A stretch of 45,235 nt of DNA, taken from the NCBI GenBank assembly GCA_903821695.1, contig CAIJLX010000033.1, positions 1 to 45,235 of the forward strand, written 5' to 3'. Below the pieces are notes generated by a model. That model did no database searches. It saw nothing but the letters and a program-made list of their open reading frames with translations, and was not told the origin of the DNA. The stretch is from an uncultured Alphaproteobacteria bacterium (GTDB taxonomy: Bacteria; Pseudomonadota; Alphaproteobacteria; Rickettsiales; CAIJLX01). Shown one piece after another: positions 1-7,856 of this stretch. Within the stretch, counting starts at the first letter, position 1; each line of letters begins with the position of its first letter. Both the position numbers and the translations under genes were made by a program.

Positions 1-140
1 GCGAAGACGCATTGAAAATATGTTCCAGAAAATCAAGGAAAATAGACGGCTTGCACTGAGGGTCGACAAACTCGATTCCACTTTCATGGCATTCCTTGCC
101 CTTGCCTTTATAAAACTTGAGGTTTGTTAACAGTGCCTAA
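1..140 (+). mobile_element. IS5-family insertion sequence, 3' end (left copy)
   Basis: Bases 1-140 are the reverse complement of bases 45096-45235 with one difference (A at 112 against C in the other copy, a synonymous change). The segment carries the C-terminal part of a DDE transposase and then the IS end. The outer sequence reads GTTAACAGTGCC followed by CTAA. CTAA fits the YTAR target preference known for IS5-type elements, so it may be target duplication or may belong to the IS. The 5' part of the element lies outside the window. Homology ends sharply at 140, which fixes this IS boundary to within a few bases. Confidence 0.85.
2..130 (+). CDS. IS5-family transposase, C-terminal fragment (runs off window)
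   Basis: Frame 2 is open from the first base and encodes 42 residues to a TAA stop. It starts RRRIENMFQKIK and ends FIKLEVC. The spacing R-x3-E-x6-K matches the Y(2)R(3)E(6)K signature around the catalytic Glu of IS4/IS5-type DDE transposases. The following hydrophobic helix (FMAFLALAFIKL) is also typical of their C-terminus. The gene continues upstream of the window, so whether it is intact cannot be judged. Confidence 0.8.
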   Translation, partial: RRRIENMFQKIKENRRLALRVDKLDSTFMAFLALAFIKLEVC

Positions 141-176
141 GCTCTCTATGTAGCCGCTTGCAAGGCCCATTGCGCC

Positions 177-1208
177 ATGGTAAGGCCGGTTGTGAGACAT
201 TTCATTCGTCGTATATCGGTCATCCGGTTGCAGTATGCCCAACGCTTGCTGCTCTATTCCTTTTTTATTCCGACGTTCTTTTTCTGGCTGCTGGCGCAGT
301 TAGTCGGGGAATGGGTCTGGCCGCTCGATACGCTGAACCAATTCCAAGTTCAGTTTATTTTCGTATTTCTTCTTTTCGCGTTTATCTTCCATCTCGCAGC
401 GAGACCGACAGGGATGCATCTTTCGACACTAGCACTAGTGTTTATCCTGCTGCAGGTATTGCCGTTTTATATCAAACAGCAGAAACCGCCATGCCCTGTG
501 GGTAGCTGCAAATCGGAAGCGCTGCGGATTGTGCAATATAATGTCTATTTCCAAAACCGGAACCTGACCGGCATTTTAAAATGGGCGACGGATATTTCGA
601 AGACGACGGATATCCTGGTGCTGCATGAAATTCCGGTGCAATGGCAGCGGCCGCTGCATAAATTGAAAGCTATCTATCCTTATATGTTAATTACGGATAA
701 TGCAGCGCCTTATGACATGGCGGTGTTTAGCCATATTCCGCTTAGCCAGATTGAAAGCTGGGGCGATGGCGGTGTTTCGCGCAGTGTAGCGATTAGGGTA
801 CATGGGAATACGCCGGTGTTGGGCCTGCCATTCCAGCTATATGGCGTGCATGTGGCTTCACCCGTTTCGCAGGTGGCGTGGGAGCATCGTAATGAGGCGC
901 TGCGGTTCCATGGGTGGCAATTACGTGATTATGTGCAGCCAAACCAGATTTTTCTTGGCGATTTAAATACGACGTCCTTTTCCGCCTGGTATCGTCGACT
1001 GCTTCGGACCACGGGCCTCAAAGATGCACAATTCGGCTTCGGGCTGATGCCCACTTGGTCATTCTTTTTCAAAACGAATGTGTTTAACGGCCTACAGATT
1101 GACCATATGCTAGTAAGCCCTGAAATCTATATCGAGGATCGCCACACGTTAGGCGATTACGGTTCGGATCACTTGCCGATTTATACGAAGCTTTGGCTTT
1201 ATAAATAA
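177..1208 (+). CDS. membrane-anchored endonuclease/exonuclease/phosphatase family protein
   Basis: The 343-aa protein has three hydrophobic segments near the N-terminus (about residues 24-44, 57-73 and 82-99) followed by an EEP-fold hydrolase domain (about 115-343). Metal and catalytic motifs are visible: Asn122 in QYNVYF, Glu151 in LHEIP, His225 in YGVHVASP, Asp262/Asn264 in FLGDLNTT, Asp309/His310 in QIDHM and Asp331/His332 in GSDHLPI. The layout resembles YafD-type proteins, whose substrate (phosphodiester or phospholipid head group) is generally unknown. No clear Shine-Dalgarno precedes the ATG. The frame is open back to the IS junction at 140, so native upstream sequence may have been replaced by the IS. 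The stop directly abuts the stop of the convergent RTX gene. Confidence 0.8.
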   Translation: MVRPVVRHFIRRISVIRLQYAQRLLLYSFFIPTFFFWLLAQLVGEWVWPLDTLNQFQVQFIFVFLLFAFIFHLAARPTGMHLSTLALVFILLQVLPFYIKQQKPPCPVGSCKSEALRIVQYNVYFQNRNLTGILKWATDISKTTDILVLHEIPVQWQRPLHKLKAIYPYMLITDNAAPYDMAVFSHIPLSQIESWGDGGVSRSVAIRVHGNTPVLGLPFQLYGVHVASPVSQVAWEHRNEALRFHGWQLRDYVQPNQIFLGDLNTTSFSAWYRRLLRTTGLKDAQFGFGLMPTWSFFFKTNVFNGLQIDHMLVSPEIYIEDRHTLGDYGSDHLPIYTKLWLYK

Positions 1209-2375
1209 CTAGAACAGTACAATATCTGATGCCTGGAGGTTGGTCACGCCGGTGAGGGTAATGGTACCTGCACTGGTAGTCAGCACACCGTTAAAGAACG
1301 TAGCAATCGCTGCATCTGCTGATGCAACCAATGCAGATGAAAGTGCGATATGATCCGTGCCGGAAACGAAATCTGTAATCACATCATTACTGTGCTCTAA
1401 GCCAAAATAGAATGTATCCGCGCCTGCTTCACCGCTGATCGTGTCATTTCCTTTGTCACCATAAAGCGAATCATTGCCATCGCCGCCGAAAAGAAAATCA
1501 GCACCCTGGCCGCCATGAACGATATCATTGCTCAGGTCGCCATAGACAAAATCATTTCCGAGATTGCCATTAATTGTGTCATTATGGTGTCCACCATGTA
1601 TGGTATCATTGCCTTGACCACCTTGCACATCGTCCGTGCCGGCATTGCCGTTTACGATATCGTGACCGATATTACCATTGAGTATATTATTGCCGCTGCC
1701 GCCGTTAATCGTGTCATCGCCACTCATACCAGAGATAGTATCGTGCATGCCCTGTCCTGTTAGGCTGTCATTCACAGAAGTGCCGGTGAGAAAATTGCCG
1801 GTACTGTAACTAACGAAAGAATTCTCGGATCCTGGCACATTTGTGTTTGGGGACGATGCTGGGCCAGTTAAAACATTGCTGGAAGTGAGATTTACTTGGT
1901 TCGGATCGCCCCAAATGTTAAATTCCAGATTCCCAGCCTTGAGGGTATAATGGAAAGAATCGACTCTTTGAATAACCAACTGGCGGAATGAATAGCCAAG
2001 TCCGCGTAGATCAATTTGGTCACCCTCGGATGCATTGAAATCGACGACGGCACCGCTAGCTTGATCAATCGAGGTGTTTACGGAAGAAGATCCAAGAACA
2101 AATGTATCCGCTCCTCTGCCGCCGACGAGATTGGTAGCAGCAAGGTTTCCGTTAGGACTAATGGCGGAAATTCTATCATCGCCGCCGAACCCAAAAATAT
2201 AAGCGTTATAGAGGGCTGGCGGCATGATAGTGTCATTGCCGTTTGTCCCATCAGTAACGGTATAGGTTATGTTACGAATGAAGGAATAATCAAACGTATA
2301 AGTCGTGGCTACAGAGGGTACGGCTGCACTTAAGCCATATATTGAGCGCAAGGACTGTTCAATCGCGTTAGGCAT
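1209..2375 (-). CDS. RTX (hemolysin-type) calcium-binding repeat protein 1
   Basis: This 388-aa protein has a block of glycine/aspartate nonapeptide repeats (GGxGxDxxx type) at about residues 198-325, for example GGQGNDTIHGG and GGDGNDSLYGD. Such repeats bind calcium and form parallel beta-rolls in proteins exported by type I secretion. There is no N-terminal signal peptide. The C-terminus (about 326-388) is non-repetitive and ends ASDIVLF, compatible with an uncleaved C-terminal secretion signal. No catalytic domain is recognisable in residues 1-197. The ATG lies 6 bp after the maf stop without an obvious ribosome binding site, so it should be co-transcribed with infA-maf. No type I exporter is in the window. 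The cargo function is unknown. Confidence 0.8.
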   Translation of the reverse strand: MPNAIEQSLRSIYGLSAAVPSVATTYTFDYSFIRNITYTVTDGTNGNDTIMPPALYNAYIFGFGGDDRISAISPNGNLAATNLVGGRGADTFVLGSSSVNTSIDQASGAVVDFNASEGDQIDLRGLGYSFRQLVIQRVDSFHYTLKAGNLEFNIWGDPNQVNLTSSNVLTGPASSPNTNVPGSENSFVSYSTGNFLTGTSVNDSLTGQGMHDTISGMSGDDTINGGSGNNILNGNIGHDIVNGNAGTDDVQGGQGNDTIHGGHHNDTINGNLGNDFVYGDLSNDIVHGGQGADFLFGGDGNDSLYGDKGNDTISGEAGADTFYFGLEHSNDVITDFVSGTDHIALSSALVASADAAIATFFNGVLTTSAGTITLTGVTNLQASDIVLF

Positions 2376-2381
2376 AATAAT

Positions 2382-2945
2382 TTATCTAAACCCCATCCCA
2401 TTCAAAATAGCAATAGTTTCTGCAATCGGTAGGCCGATGATGCTGGTATAGGAACCATTAATTGTTTCAATAAATGCGCTTGCCCGGCCTTGCAGGCCGT
2501 AGCAGCCGGATTTGCCTTCCCATTCGCCGGAGTCGAGATAGGTCTGGATTTCGGCGGCTTGCACCATGCGGCATTTGACGGCGCTGCTGACTAAGCGGAC
2601 GGATTTTTTGCCGTTGGGGGAAAGGATGCATAGGCCGGTTAATACTCTATGCCGGCGGCCGGAAAAGCGGGTGATGATTTTTTCGGCTTCGGCACGGTCA
2701 GCGGCTTTGCCGATAATGCGGGCGCCCATTACGGCAATGGTATCAGCCGCTATAATATAGGCATTAGGGTGGAGTTTTTGGATTGTGAGGGCTTTTTCTT
2801 CCGCTAGCCGCTGGACATAAGCTGTCGGCTTCTCGTCTTTGCGCGGGGTTTCGTCGATATCGGCGGGGAGGATTAAATCTGGCTTAAAGCCAGCCGCTTC
2901 GAGCAATGCTTTACGGGCGGGGGATGCCGAAGCAAGAACGAGCAA
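2382..2945 (-). CDS. maf: Maf-like nucleoside triphosphate pyrophosphatase
   Basis: Maf/YhdE-family protein of 187 aa. These enzymes hydrolyse non-canonical or pyrimidine NTPs to NMP and PPi and affect septum formation. Visible family signatures are LVLASASPARKALLEAAG at the start (substrate loop), the catalytic Asp68 in IIAADT, and GKSGCYGLQG followed by INGSYTSIIGLPIAET near the C-terminus. The GSYTxxxGLP form is typical of the dTTP/UTP (YhdE) subgroup rather than the YceF subgroup. Length is normal. It follows infA after 4 bp, the usual alphaproteobacterial order infA-maf. The next gene in the run would normally be rng or yacG, but here it is an RTX gene. Confidence 0.93.
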   Translation of the reverse strand: MLVLASASPARKALLEAAGFKPDLILPADIDETPRKDEKPTAYVQRLAEEKALTIQKLHPNAYIIAADTIAVMGARIIGKAADRAEAEKIITRFSGRRHRVLTGLCILSPNGKKSVRLVSSAVKCRMVQAAEIQTYLDSGEWEGKSGCYGLQGRASAFIETINGSYTSIIGLPIAETIAILNGMGFR

Positions 2946-2949
2946 AGCT

Positions 2950-3198
2950 TTAGCTAGCCGTTGGCGGCGGGTTATTGCTGCCGGAATGGCGGTGGGTGAT
3001 GCGCGCCTTGGTCAAATCATACGGCGTCATCTCAACCGATACATCATCTGCCAGCAGAATACGAATACGGTTTTTGCGCATTTTGCCGGAAGTGTGAGCA
3101 AGCACGACATGTCCGTTTTCGAGCGTCACCCGGAACATAGTATTGGGCAACACCTCAGTCACTTTACCACGAAATTCTAATAGTTCTTCTTTTGCCAT
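2950..3198 (-). CDS. infA: translation initiation factor IF-1
   Basis: An 82-aa S1/OB-fold protein beginning [19 protein letters not shown], with the conserved block [21 protein letters not shown]-1 binds the ribosomal A site with IF-2 and IF-3 during initiation. The core is about 72 residues, and the last ten (ending NNPPPTAS) form the kind of short extra tail common in alphaproteobacteria. It is the first gene of an infA-maf-RTX transcription unit. In many alphaproteobacteria infA lies close to the UPF0262 gene. Here they are separated by about 4 kb of RTX and sulfotransferase genes. Confidence 0.97.
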   Translation of the reverse strand: MAKEELLEFRGKVTEVLPNTMFRVTLENGHVVLAHTSGKMRKNRIRILLADDVSVEMTPYDLTKARITHRHSGSNNPPPTAS

Positions 3199-3319
3199 AG
3201 GGCGGCAGAGTTAGCGCAGAATTAACTGTTATGCAATACGCAAATGATAATATTGATGGATTCCAGCCGTTTATAACCTATTGGTTGTAAAGATTTTCCG
3301 GACGATACTTAAAAAATAT

Positions 3320-3349
3320 TTGACAAACCGTAAATAAAGGCTTTATCTC
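3320..3349 (+). promoter_or_regulatory. possible sigma70-type promoter for RTX protein 2
   Basis: A consensus TTGACA lies at 3320-3325. A weak -10 follows, TATCTC at 3344-3349 (18-nt spacer) or TTATCT at 3343-3348 (17-nt spacer). It sits in the 206-bp divergent region between infA and the RTX gene and about 60 bases before the start codon. The -35 is good and the -10 poor, so this is tentative. Confidence 0.35.
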
Positions 3350-3404
3350 GTACACCAATTTTGTTAACTTTATCGCGATTAACTACAACCTTAGGGATCA
3401 GACT

Positions 3405-5423
3405 ATGAGCAATGCAAGCATGCCAGGTGGCACACGACCAGATCCAATTGTATATAATACTGCTTTCAAAATTACGAAAGGTGCTCCAGGCAACTTAATG
3501 GCTAAGGGCACCGAAGGAGCAGATAATTATGATTTTGCACACCAAACACAGCCAGCCAATTCAACCTTGCTGAATAGAGTCTATGGATTAGGCGGGAATG
3601 ATTTATTTACGCTAAATGGGAATGCAAAAGATGTGGTTTATGGCGGGGATGGAAATGATACGTTCGACTCCATTTTTCAGACGAGCACTTCGGTTGCAGA
3701 TATACTCTACGGTGGCAATGGTGATGATATCTTCTTCCGTGGTAATGGGGTTATGCTGGGCGAAGCCGGAAACGATACATTTGCTGGAGCTTATTCTGGC
3801 GCCCGCGCTTATGGCGGTGAGGGTAATGATCACCTTATTTCCTTCTATGGTGCTTCTGGCCTGATTCTTTCTGGCGACAATGGAGATGATACAATTGAGG
3901 GTGATAATGGCTTAGCATCAAGCACTTTAGATGGCGGGGCGGGCAATGATTTAATCCAAAGTTATGGTAGTGCTGGCGGTAATAAAATATATGGCCGGGC
4001 AGGTGAAGATAGAATCAAGATCGAAACTACTTATCGTTCTTCAAGCGTAGCCGGCACTGTAAAAACAGATGCTATTTATGGTGGCGATGATAATGATTAC
4101 ATTCGAGTGAATGAGAATGTTTTAGGTGCTGTTCAGAAATTTACAGGTGTAATTTCAGGTGATGCGGGTAATGACTACATTTTAGTGAATAAAGCAGATC
4201 ATGCGACCATTTATGGCGGTGCGGGTAAAGATAATATTACGCTTACCGATACTAGCAATTCAAATATTCAAACGGGCGATGATGGGGATGAAGTTTACCT
4301 CAACTTTGCTTCGAAAAATATCATCAGTACCGGTGCTGGGAATGATAGAATTATCTCGTTGGTTTCGGGTGGTATATTAAACGCAGGTGAATCCGTAGGC
4401 GCGAATACCATTCGTGCGGGCGATGGTGATGATTATATTTATGTGACCAATGCAAGCATTACAGGCACTACAAAACCAGAATATCTCTATGGCGATGCTG
4501 GTAACGATACGATCCTTAGCCAAGCGGGTAATTTCATTTATGGCGGCCTAGGTGATGATTCCGTTACCGTTTTCCAACATAATGCATTGGCAACGAAAGT
4601 AACATTGGATGCGGGTAATGATACGTTTCTTGGGGATCTCGTCGACAATATGACTGTCAGTGGCGGCGAGGGGAACGATGTTATTAAGCTCAACGAGCAA
4701 AGCGCGCTTAGCGGTCAGTATATTAGCGGCGATGGTGGCAATGATCTCATTCAGGTCACTGTTATTCCTTCATTCATATACAATGGCTCTATCTCTGGGG
4801 CAGCTGTTCAAGATCAGCTAAAAGCGGATACTCTTTATGGCGGTGCTGGTGATGATACCATTTATGCCAAAAATAACGATGTTATCAATGCAGGCGTGGG
4901 TAATGATTATGTAAAAGTTGGGCCAATGAATGTGCCTAGCTGGAGTCTAGATGGCGCCAATATCCAACTTGGTGATGGGAATGACACTGCACTTGGCAGT
5001 TCGAACGCCGATACGCTTGTTGGAGGCCTTGGGAATGATTCTCTGTTTGGTAATTCTGGTGCGGATACACTGCGTGGCGATGCTGGAAATGATACGATAG
5101 CAGGTGGTGGGGGCAATGATGCGCTCTATGGCGGTTTGAATGCCGATGTATTTGTATTCAAAGCCTATGATAACAATGATACGATTTATGACTTCAATGT
5201 GAACGATGACAAACTCTCGTTTGTGAATAGTGGTGCCGGATCTATTAAAGCTCAAGATGTTCACCTGATTAGCACAACATTAGCTGGGGTTAAGGGTGTA
5301 ACAGTCGAATATACGAGCCATGTTGGAGGAAACGGCAGCCTTGCCGGCACTTCGCATGTGGATACGGTGTTTGTCCGTGGCGCAACGGTTGCGACGCTTT
5401 CAGACGATTTACTGTTTAGCTAA
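3405..5423 (+). CDS. RTX calcium-binding repeat protein 2 (large)
   Basis: This 672-aa protein is made almost entirely of RTX-type repeats (GGxGNDxxx and degenerate forms) from about residue 60 to 590, such as VYGGDGNDTF, LYGDAGNDTI and LVGGLGNDSLFG. It has no signal peptide and no recognisable enzyme domain. The last ~85 residues form a module shared with RTX protein 3: DVFVF, a DFN(V/A)xDDKL segment, VEYTSH, GSLAGTSHVD and a terminal DLLFS. That module is a good candidate for the type I secretion signal. An AGGGA element lies about 9 nt before the ATG. A strong intrinsic terminator follows the stop, so the gene is probably monocistronic. Likely a secreted surface or matrix protein; function unknown. 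Confidence 0.85.
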   Translation: MSNASMPGGTRPDPIVYNTAFKITKGAPGNLMAKGTEGADNYDFAHQTQPANSTLLNRVYGLGGNDLFTLNGNAKDVVYGGDGNDTFDSIFQTSTSVADILYGGNGDDIFFRGNGVMLGEAGNDTFAGAYSGARAYGGEGNDHLISFYGASGLILSGDNGDDTIEGDNGLASSTLDGGAGNDLIQSYGSAGGNKIYGRAGEDRIKIETTYRSSSVAGTVKTDAIYGGDDNDYIRVNENVLGAVQKFTGVISGDAGNDYILVNKADHATIYGGAGKDNITLTDTSNSNIQTGDDGDEVYLNFASKNIISTGAGNDRIISLVSGGILNAGESVGANTIRAGDGDDYIYVTNASITGTTKPEYLYGDAGNDTILSQAGNFIYGGLGDDSVTVFQHNALATKVTLDAGNDTFLGDLVDNMTVSGGEGNDVIKLNEQSALSGQYISGDGGNDLIQVTVIPSFIYNGSISGAAVQDQLKADTLYGGAGDDTIYAKNNDVINAGVGNDYVKVGPMNVPSWSLDGANIQLGDGNDTALGSSNADTLVGGLGNDSLFGNSGADTLRGDAGNDTIAGGGGNDALYGGLNADVFVFKAYDNNDTIYDFNVNDDKLSFVNSGAGSIKAQDVHLISTTLAGVKGVTVEYTSHVGGNGSLAGTSHVDTVFVRGATVATLSDDLLFS

Positions 5424-5432
5424 GCCTACAAC

Positions 5433-5478
5433 AAAGGCCGGTAATGCCCAATTTATGGCGTATTACCGGCCTTTTTTT
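5433..5478 (+). terminator. intrinsic terminator after RTX protein 2
   Basis: A 13-bp perfect stem, AAAGGCCGGTAAT (5433-5445) with ATTACCGGCCTTT (5462-5474), is extended inward by GCC/GGC with a two-base bulge and continues into seven Ts (5472-5478). This is a classic rho-independent terminator 9 bp after the stop codon. It separates RTX protein 2 from the RTX 3/sulfotransferase unit. Confidence 0.9.
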
Positions 5479-5607
5479 GTGCCTTTCATAGAGATTTTGC
5501 TGGTTTGCCAATTGGTTAATAAACAGTAAACAAAGACACTTTATTATTACCTAAAATCTGCTATTTTCCCGGGCGTTTTTAAGCTGTAACCCCGAGGATG
5601 TTTTTTT

Positions 5608-6537
5608 ATGAGCAATACCTATCAGTATATTAATTTAGATGACGCTGCTAACGACGTTATTCTTGGCGCGGATTTGCCACAATATGGCCAAAGCGATTAT
5701 TTCATCAGCACCAATGGCCTTCTGGAAAATGCCACCATTAATGGCGGTGAAGGTGATGACACGATTTCTATACAAGAACGTGCAGGCAGCGGTGGCAATT
5801 ATATTTATGGTGGCAACGGCAATGACAGCATTAGTGTGAATGCGCAGTATTTTTCCGATTCCTCGATCTCGGGTAGCGCAGGAAGAGACATTCCAGCCAC
5901 CATCCAGGCCGATACTATTTTTAGCGGTGAAGGCAATGACACTATCGTCGCGAAGTTTAATGATGTCGTTTATACCGGCAAAGGCGATGATTTGATTGTT
6001 TTCCAATCGCCTGCTGGCCCTGACCGACCACTGAACGGTGCTCATGGTGCTTCGATACAGGTTGGGGATGGTAATGAAATTTATTCCGGTCAGGGTGGCG
6101 ATACGGTCATCGGCTCGAACTATGAAGATGAGATCTATGGCAATATTGGTTATGATTCTTTAAGCGGTGGCTATGGCGATGATTTACTGCAAGGAAATCA
6201 GGGCAATGACACCATTAATGGTGGTGGTGGTAATGATTCGCTGTTTGGCGGCAAAGTAAACGACGTATTTGTGTTTGGCGGATATGACGGCAATGACACC
6301 ATTGGTGATTTTAATGCTGCAGATGACAAACTCCTCTTTGTGAGTGGTTTTACGGGCAATATCAGCGCTGCGGATGTGCACATTACGGATGTAGTGGAAA
6401 ATGGTGTTGCGGGCGCGAAAGTGGAATATACCAGCCACGCGACCAGCGGCTCTCTCGCCGGTACTTCGCATGTCGACAGCATCTTTATTCGCGGCGCGAA
6501 CGCGGCTGCGGTTTCGCAGGATTTACTGTTTAGCTAA
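5608..6537 (+). CDS. RTX calcium-binding repeat protein 3
   Basis: A 309-aa protein with RTX repeats through about residues 45-230, including INGGEGDDTI, IYGGNGNDSI and INGGGGNDSLFGG. The C-terminal module matches that of RTX protein 2 (DVFVFGGYDGNDTI, DFNAADDKLLF, VEYTSH, GSLAGTSHVDSIFIRGA, DLLFS). Both proteins also begin MSN. This points to duplication followed by changes in repeat number. A GAGGA ribosome binding site lies 9 nt before the ATG. The stop is 19 nt before the sulfotransferase start, so the two are probably one transcript. No signal peptide; type I secretion is expected from the family. Function unknown. Confidence 0.85.
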   Translation: MSNTYQYINLDDAANDVILGADLPQYGQSDYFISTNGLLENATINGGEGDDTISIQERAGSGGNYIYGGNGNDSISVNAQYFSDSSISGSAGRDIPATIQADTIFSGEGNDTIVAKFNDVVYTGKGDDLIVFQSPAGPDRPLNGAHGASIQVGDGNEIYSGQGGDTVIGSNYEDEIYGNIGYDSLSGGYGDDLLQGNQGNDTINGGGGNDSLFGGKVNDVFVFGGYDGNDTIGDFNAADDKLLFVSGFTGNISAADVHITDVVENGVAGAKVEYTSHATSGSLAGTSHVDSIFIRGANAAAVSQDLLFS

Positions 6538-6556
6538 AATAGATTAAACCAGACCG

Positions 6557-7318
6557 ATGAAACCAATTATTGTTATTGGCTGCCATCGGTCTGGCACTGG
6601 TTTGTTGAGCAACATTCTGCACCATATGGGTGTGTGGATGGGCGGCGAGCAGGATAGTAATTTTGAGCCTTATTATTTTATTCTGGCGAATGAGCGGCTG
6701 CTGTTTCATTTCGGCGCAACGTGGGATAATCCGCTGCCGTTTATGGAGCGAATGAAATCACGCGAGAATTTTCAGCTGGCTGCAGATTTATTATATAATT
6801 ACCCTTACCAACATCGCGATTTCTTTGATGATTTTTTGGGTGAGGGGCGTACTACCATCAAGCAACTGCCTAAGCATTGGGGCTGGAAAGAACCGCGCAC
6901 GACGGTGACATTGCCGCTCTGGCTGCAATATTTTCCGGAAGCGAAAATAATTTATATGCAGCGGGACGGAAACAAGGTGGCGGACAGTATATTCAAGCGT
7001 CATCAGGAAATATTACACATCCATTATGATGGCAAAGTTCCGGCAGAATATCCGCTCACTAAACTGATCCACGCACATTATGTGATTCATAGCCACCGGC
7101 CAGCGAATCGCGAAGAGGCCTATAAAATCTGGCAGGAATATGAGCAGATTGCGGAGCATTGGTTACAGCGGTTGCCAAATAATCCATGCCTGCGGGTGCG
7201 GTATGAAGATTTGTTAAAAGCACCTAACGAAACAATTGATCAGTTAGCGAATTTCTGTGAACTGGAGCCTACATTTGATAAACAGAAGATTATCGGCCTG
7301 GTGAAGCCGGGCGCTTAG
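6557..7318 (+). CDS. sulfotransferase family protein
   Basis: A 253-aa protein starting PIIVIGCHRSGTGLLSNIL. The GCHRSGTG loop (residues 8-15) is the 5'-phosphosulfate-binding P-loop of PAPS-dependent sulfotransferases. RYEDLL near residue 215 is the usual later signature of the sulfotransferase-3 type family. The enzyme would move sulfate from PAPS to a hydroxyl on a glycan, lipid or tyrosine; the acceptor cannot be read from sequence. It lies directly downstream of RTX protein 3. Its TAG stop shares the TTAG quartet with the stop of the convergent UPF0262 gene. No PAPS-synthesis genes are in the window. Confidence 0.8.
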   Translation: MKPIIVIGCHRSGTGLLSNILHHMGVWMGGEQDSNFEPYYFILANERLLFHFGATWDNPLPFMERMKSRENFQLAADLLYNYPYQHRDFFDDFLGEGRTTIKQLPKHWGWKEPRTTVTLPLWLQYFPEAKIIYMQRDGNKVADSIFKRHQEILHIHYDGKVPAEYPLTKLIHAHYVIHSHRPANREEAYKIWQEYEQIAEHWLQRLPNNPCLRVRYEDLLKAPNETIDQLANFCELEPTFDKQKIIGLVKPGA

Positions 7319-7779
7319 GCGATATGTAATACGCAAATCAGCGTAAATAATCGCCGCGCCGTGGCGAGGTCTGTGTCTACTTCTTTGGCTAAATAGGTTT
7401 GGAGTTTTTCGGCGCCTTCGTTGTGGATGCCGCGGCGGCCCATGTCGATGGCTTCGACTTTGGGGTGGTTGCCGGCTTGCATGGCTTCGAAATAACTTTC
7501 GCAGATGATGAAATAATCGCGGATGAGGGTTTTGAAGGGCTTTAAGGGCACGATAATTTCTTGTGAGCTGCCTTGACCGCCCTCTAATACGGTCAGGATT
7601 AATCGCTGCTCAGCGACCTTTAAATGTAAGGAATAATGCCCGGCGCAGGGCTGGGATTTCAACGAAAATATGTTCTCTTCAAGCAAATCGCGGATGGCGC
7701 TGGCGCGTTCCGCTTCCACATGTGCAGCGCGGCGTAAAACAGTTCGGTCATCGAGGGTAATTCCGGTGATATGTGCCAT
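7315..7779 (-). CDS. UPF0262 family protein
   Basis: I choose the ATG at 7779 (154 aa, starting MAHITGITLDDRTVLRR). The longer form starts with GTG six codons upstream and has no support. The segment DDRTVLRRAAHVEAERASAI followed by DLLEEN is characteristic of UPF0262, an alphaproteobacterial family of unknown function usually found close to hisD and infA. No catalytic motif is recognised. It is divergent from the efflux adaptor with a 77-bp gap. Its stop overlaps the convergent sulfotransferase stop. Confidence 0.85.
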   Translation of the reverse strand: MAHITGITLDDRTVLRRAAHVEAERASAIRDLLEENIFSLKSQPCAGHYSLHLKVAEQRLILTVLEGGQGSSQEIIVPLKPFKTLIRDYFIICESYFEAMQAGNHPKVEAIDMGRRGIHNEGAEKLQTYLAKEVDTDLATARRLFTLICVLHIA

Positions 7780-7792
7780 AGTACAGGAATAT

Positions 7793-7805
7793 AGCACAAA
7801 GTGCT
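7793..7805. promoter_or_regulatory. possible operator dyad in the UPF0262/efflux divergent region
   Basis: AGCAC-AAA-GTGCT is a perfect 5-bp dyad. A second dyad, AAGC-GAT-GCTT, lies at 7816-7826. Both fall in the 77-bp gap between divergent starts, where a repressor of an RND pump could bind. No regulator gene is adjacent, and dyads this short occur by chance. Confidence 0.2.
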
Positions 7806-7856
7806 TCCATAGTCGAAGCGATGCTTGTAAAGACCTAAGCTGCAGGAGAAAAGAAT

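Noticed and set aside
158-505. 115-aa plus-strand ORF at the left end
   Set aside because: It overlaps the EEP-family gene in another frame, has no recognisable motif, and the competing frame carries all catalytic residues.
1515-5264. Antisense ORFs across the RTX genes
   Set aside because: The repeat codons of RTX proteins create long open frames on the opposite strand. These translate to Ile-rich shadow sequences without starts or motifs.
5516-5530. CtrA box upstream of RTX protein 3 (TTAA-N7-TAAA)
   Set aside because: One half-site deviates and the region is A/T-rich, so the match is not better than chance.
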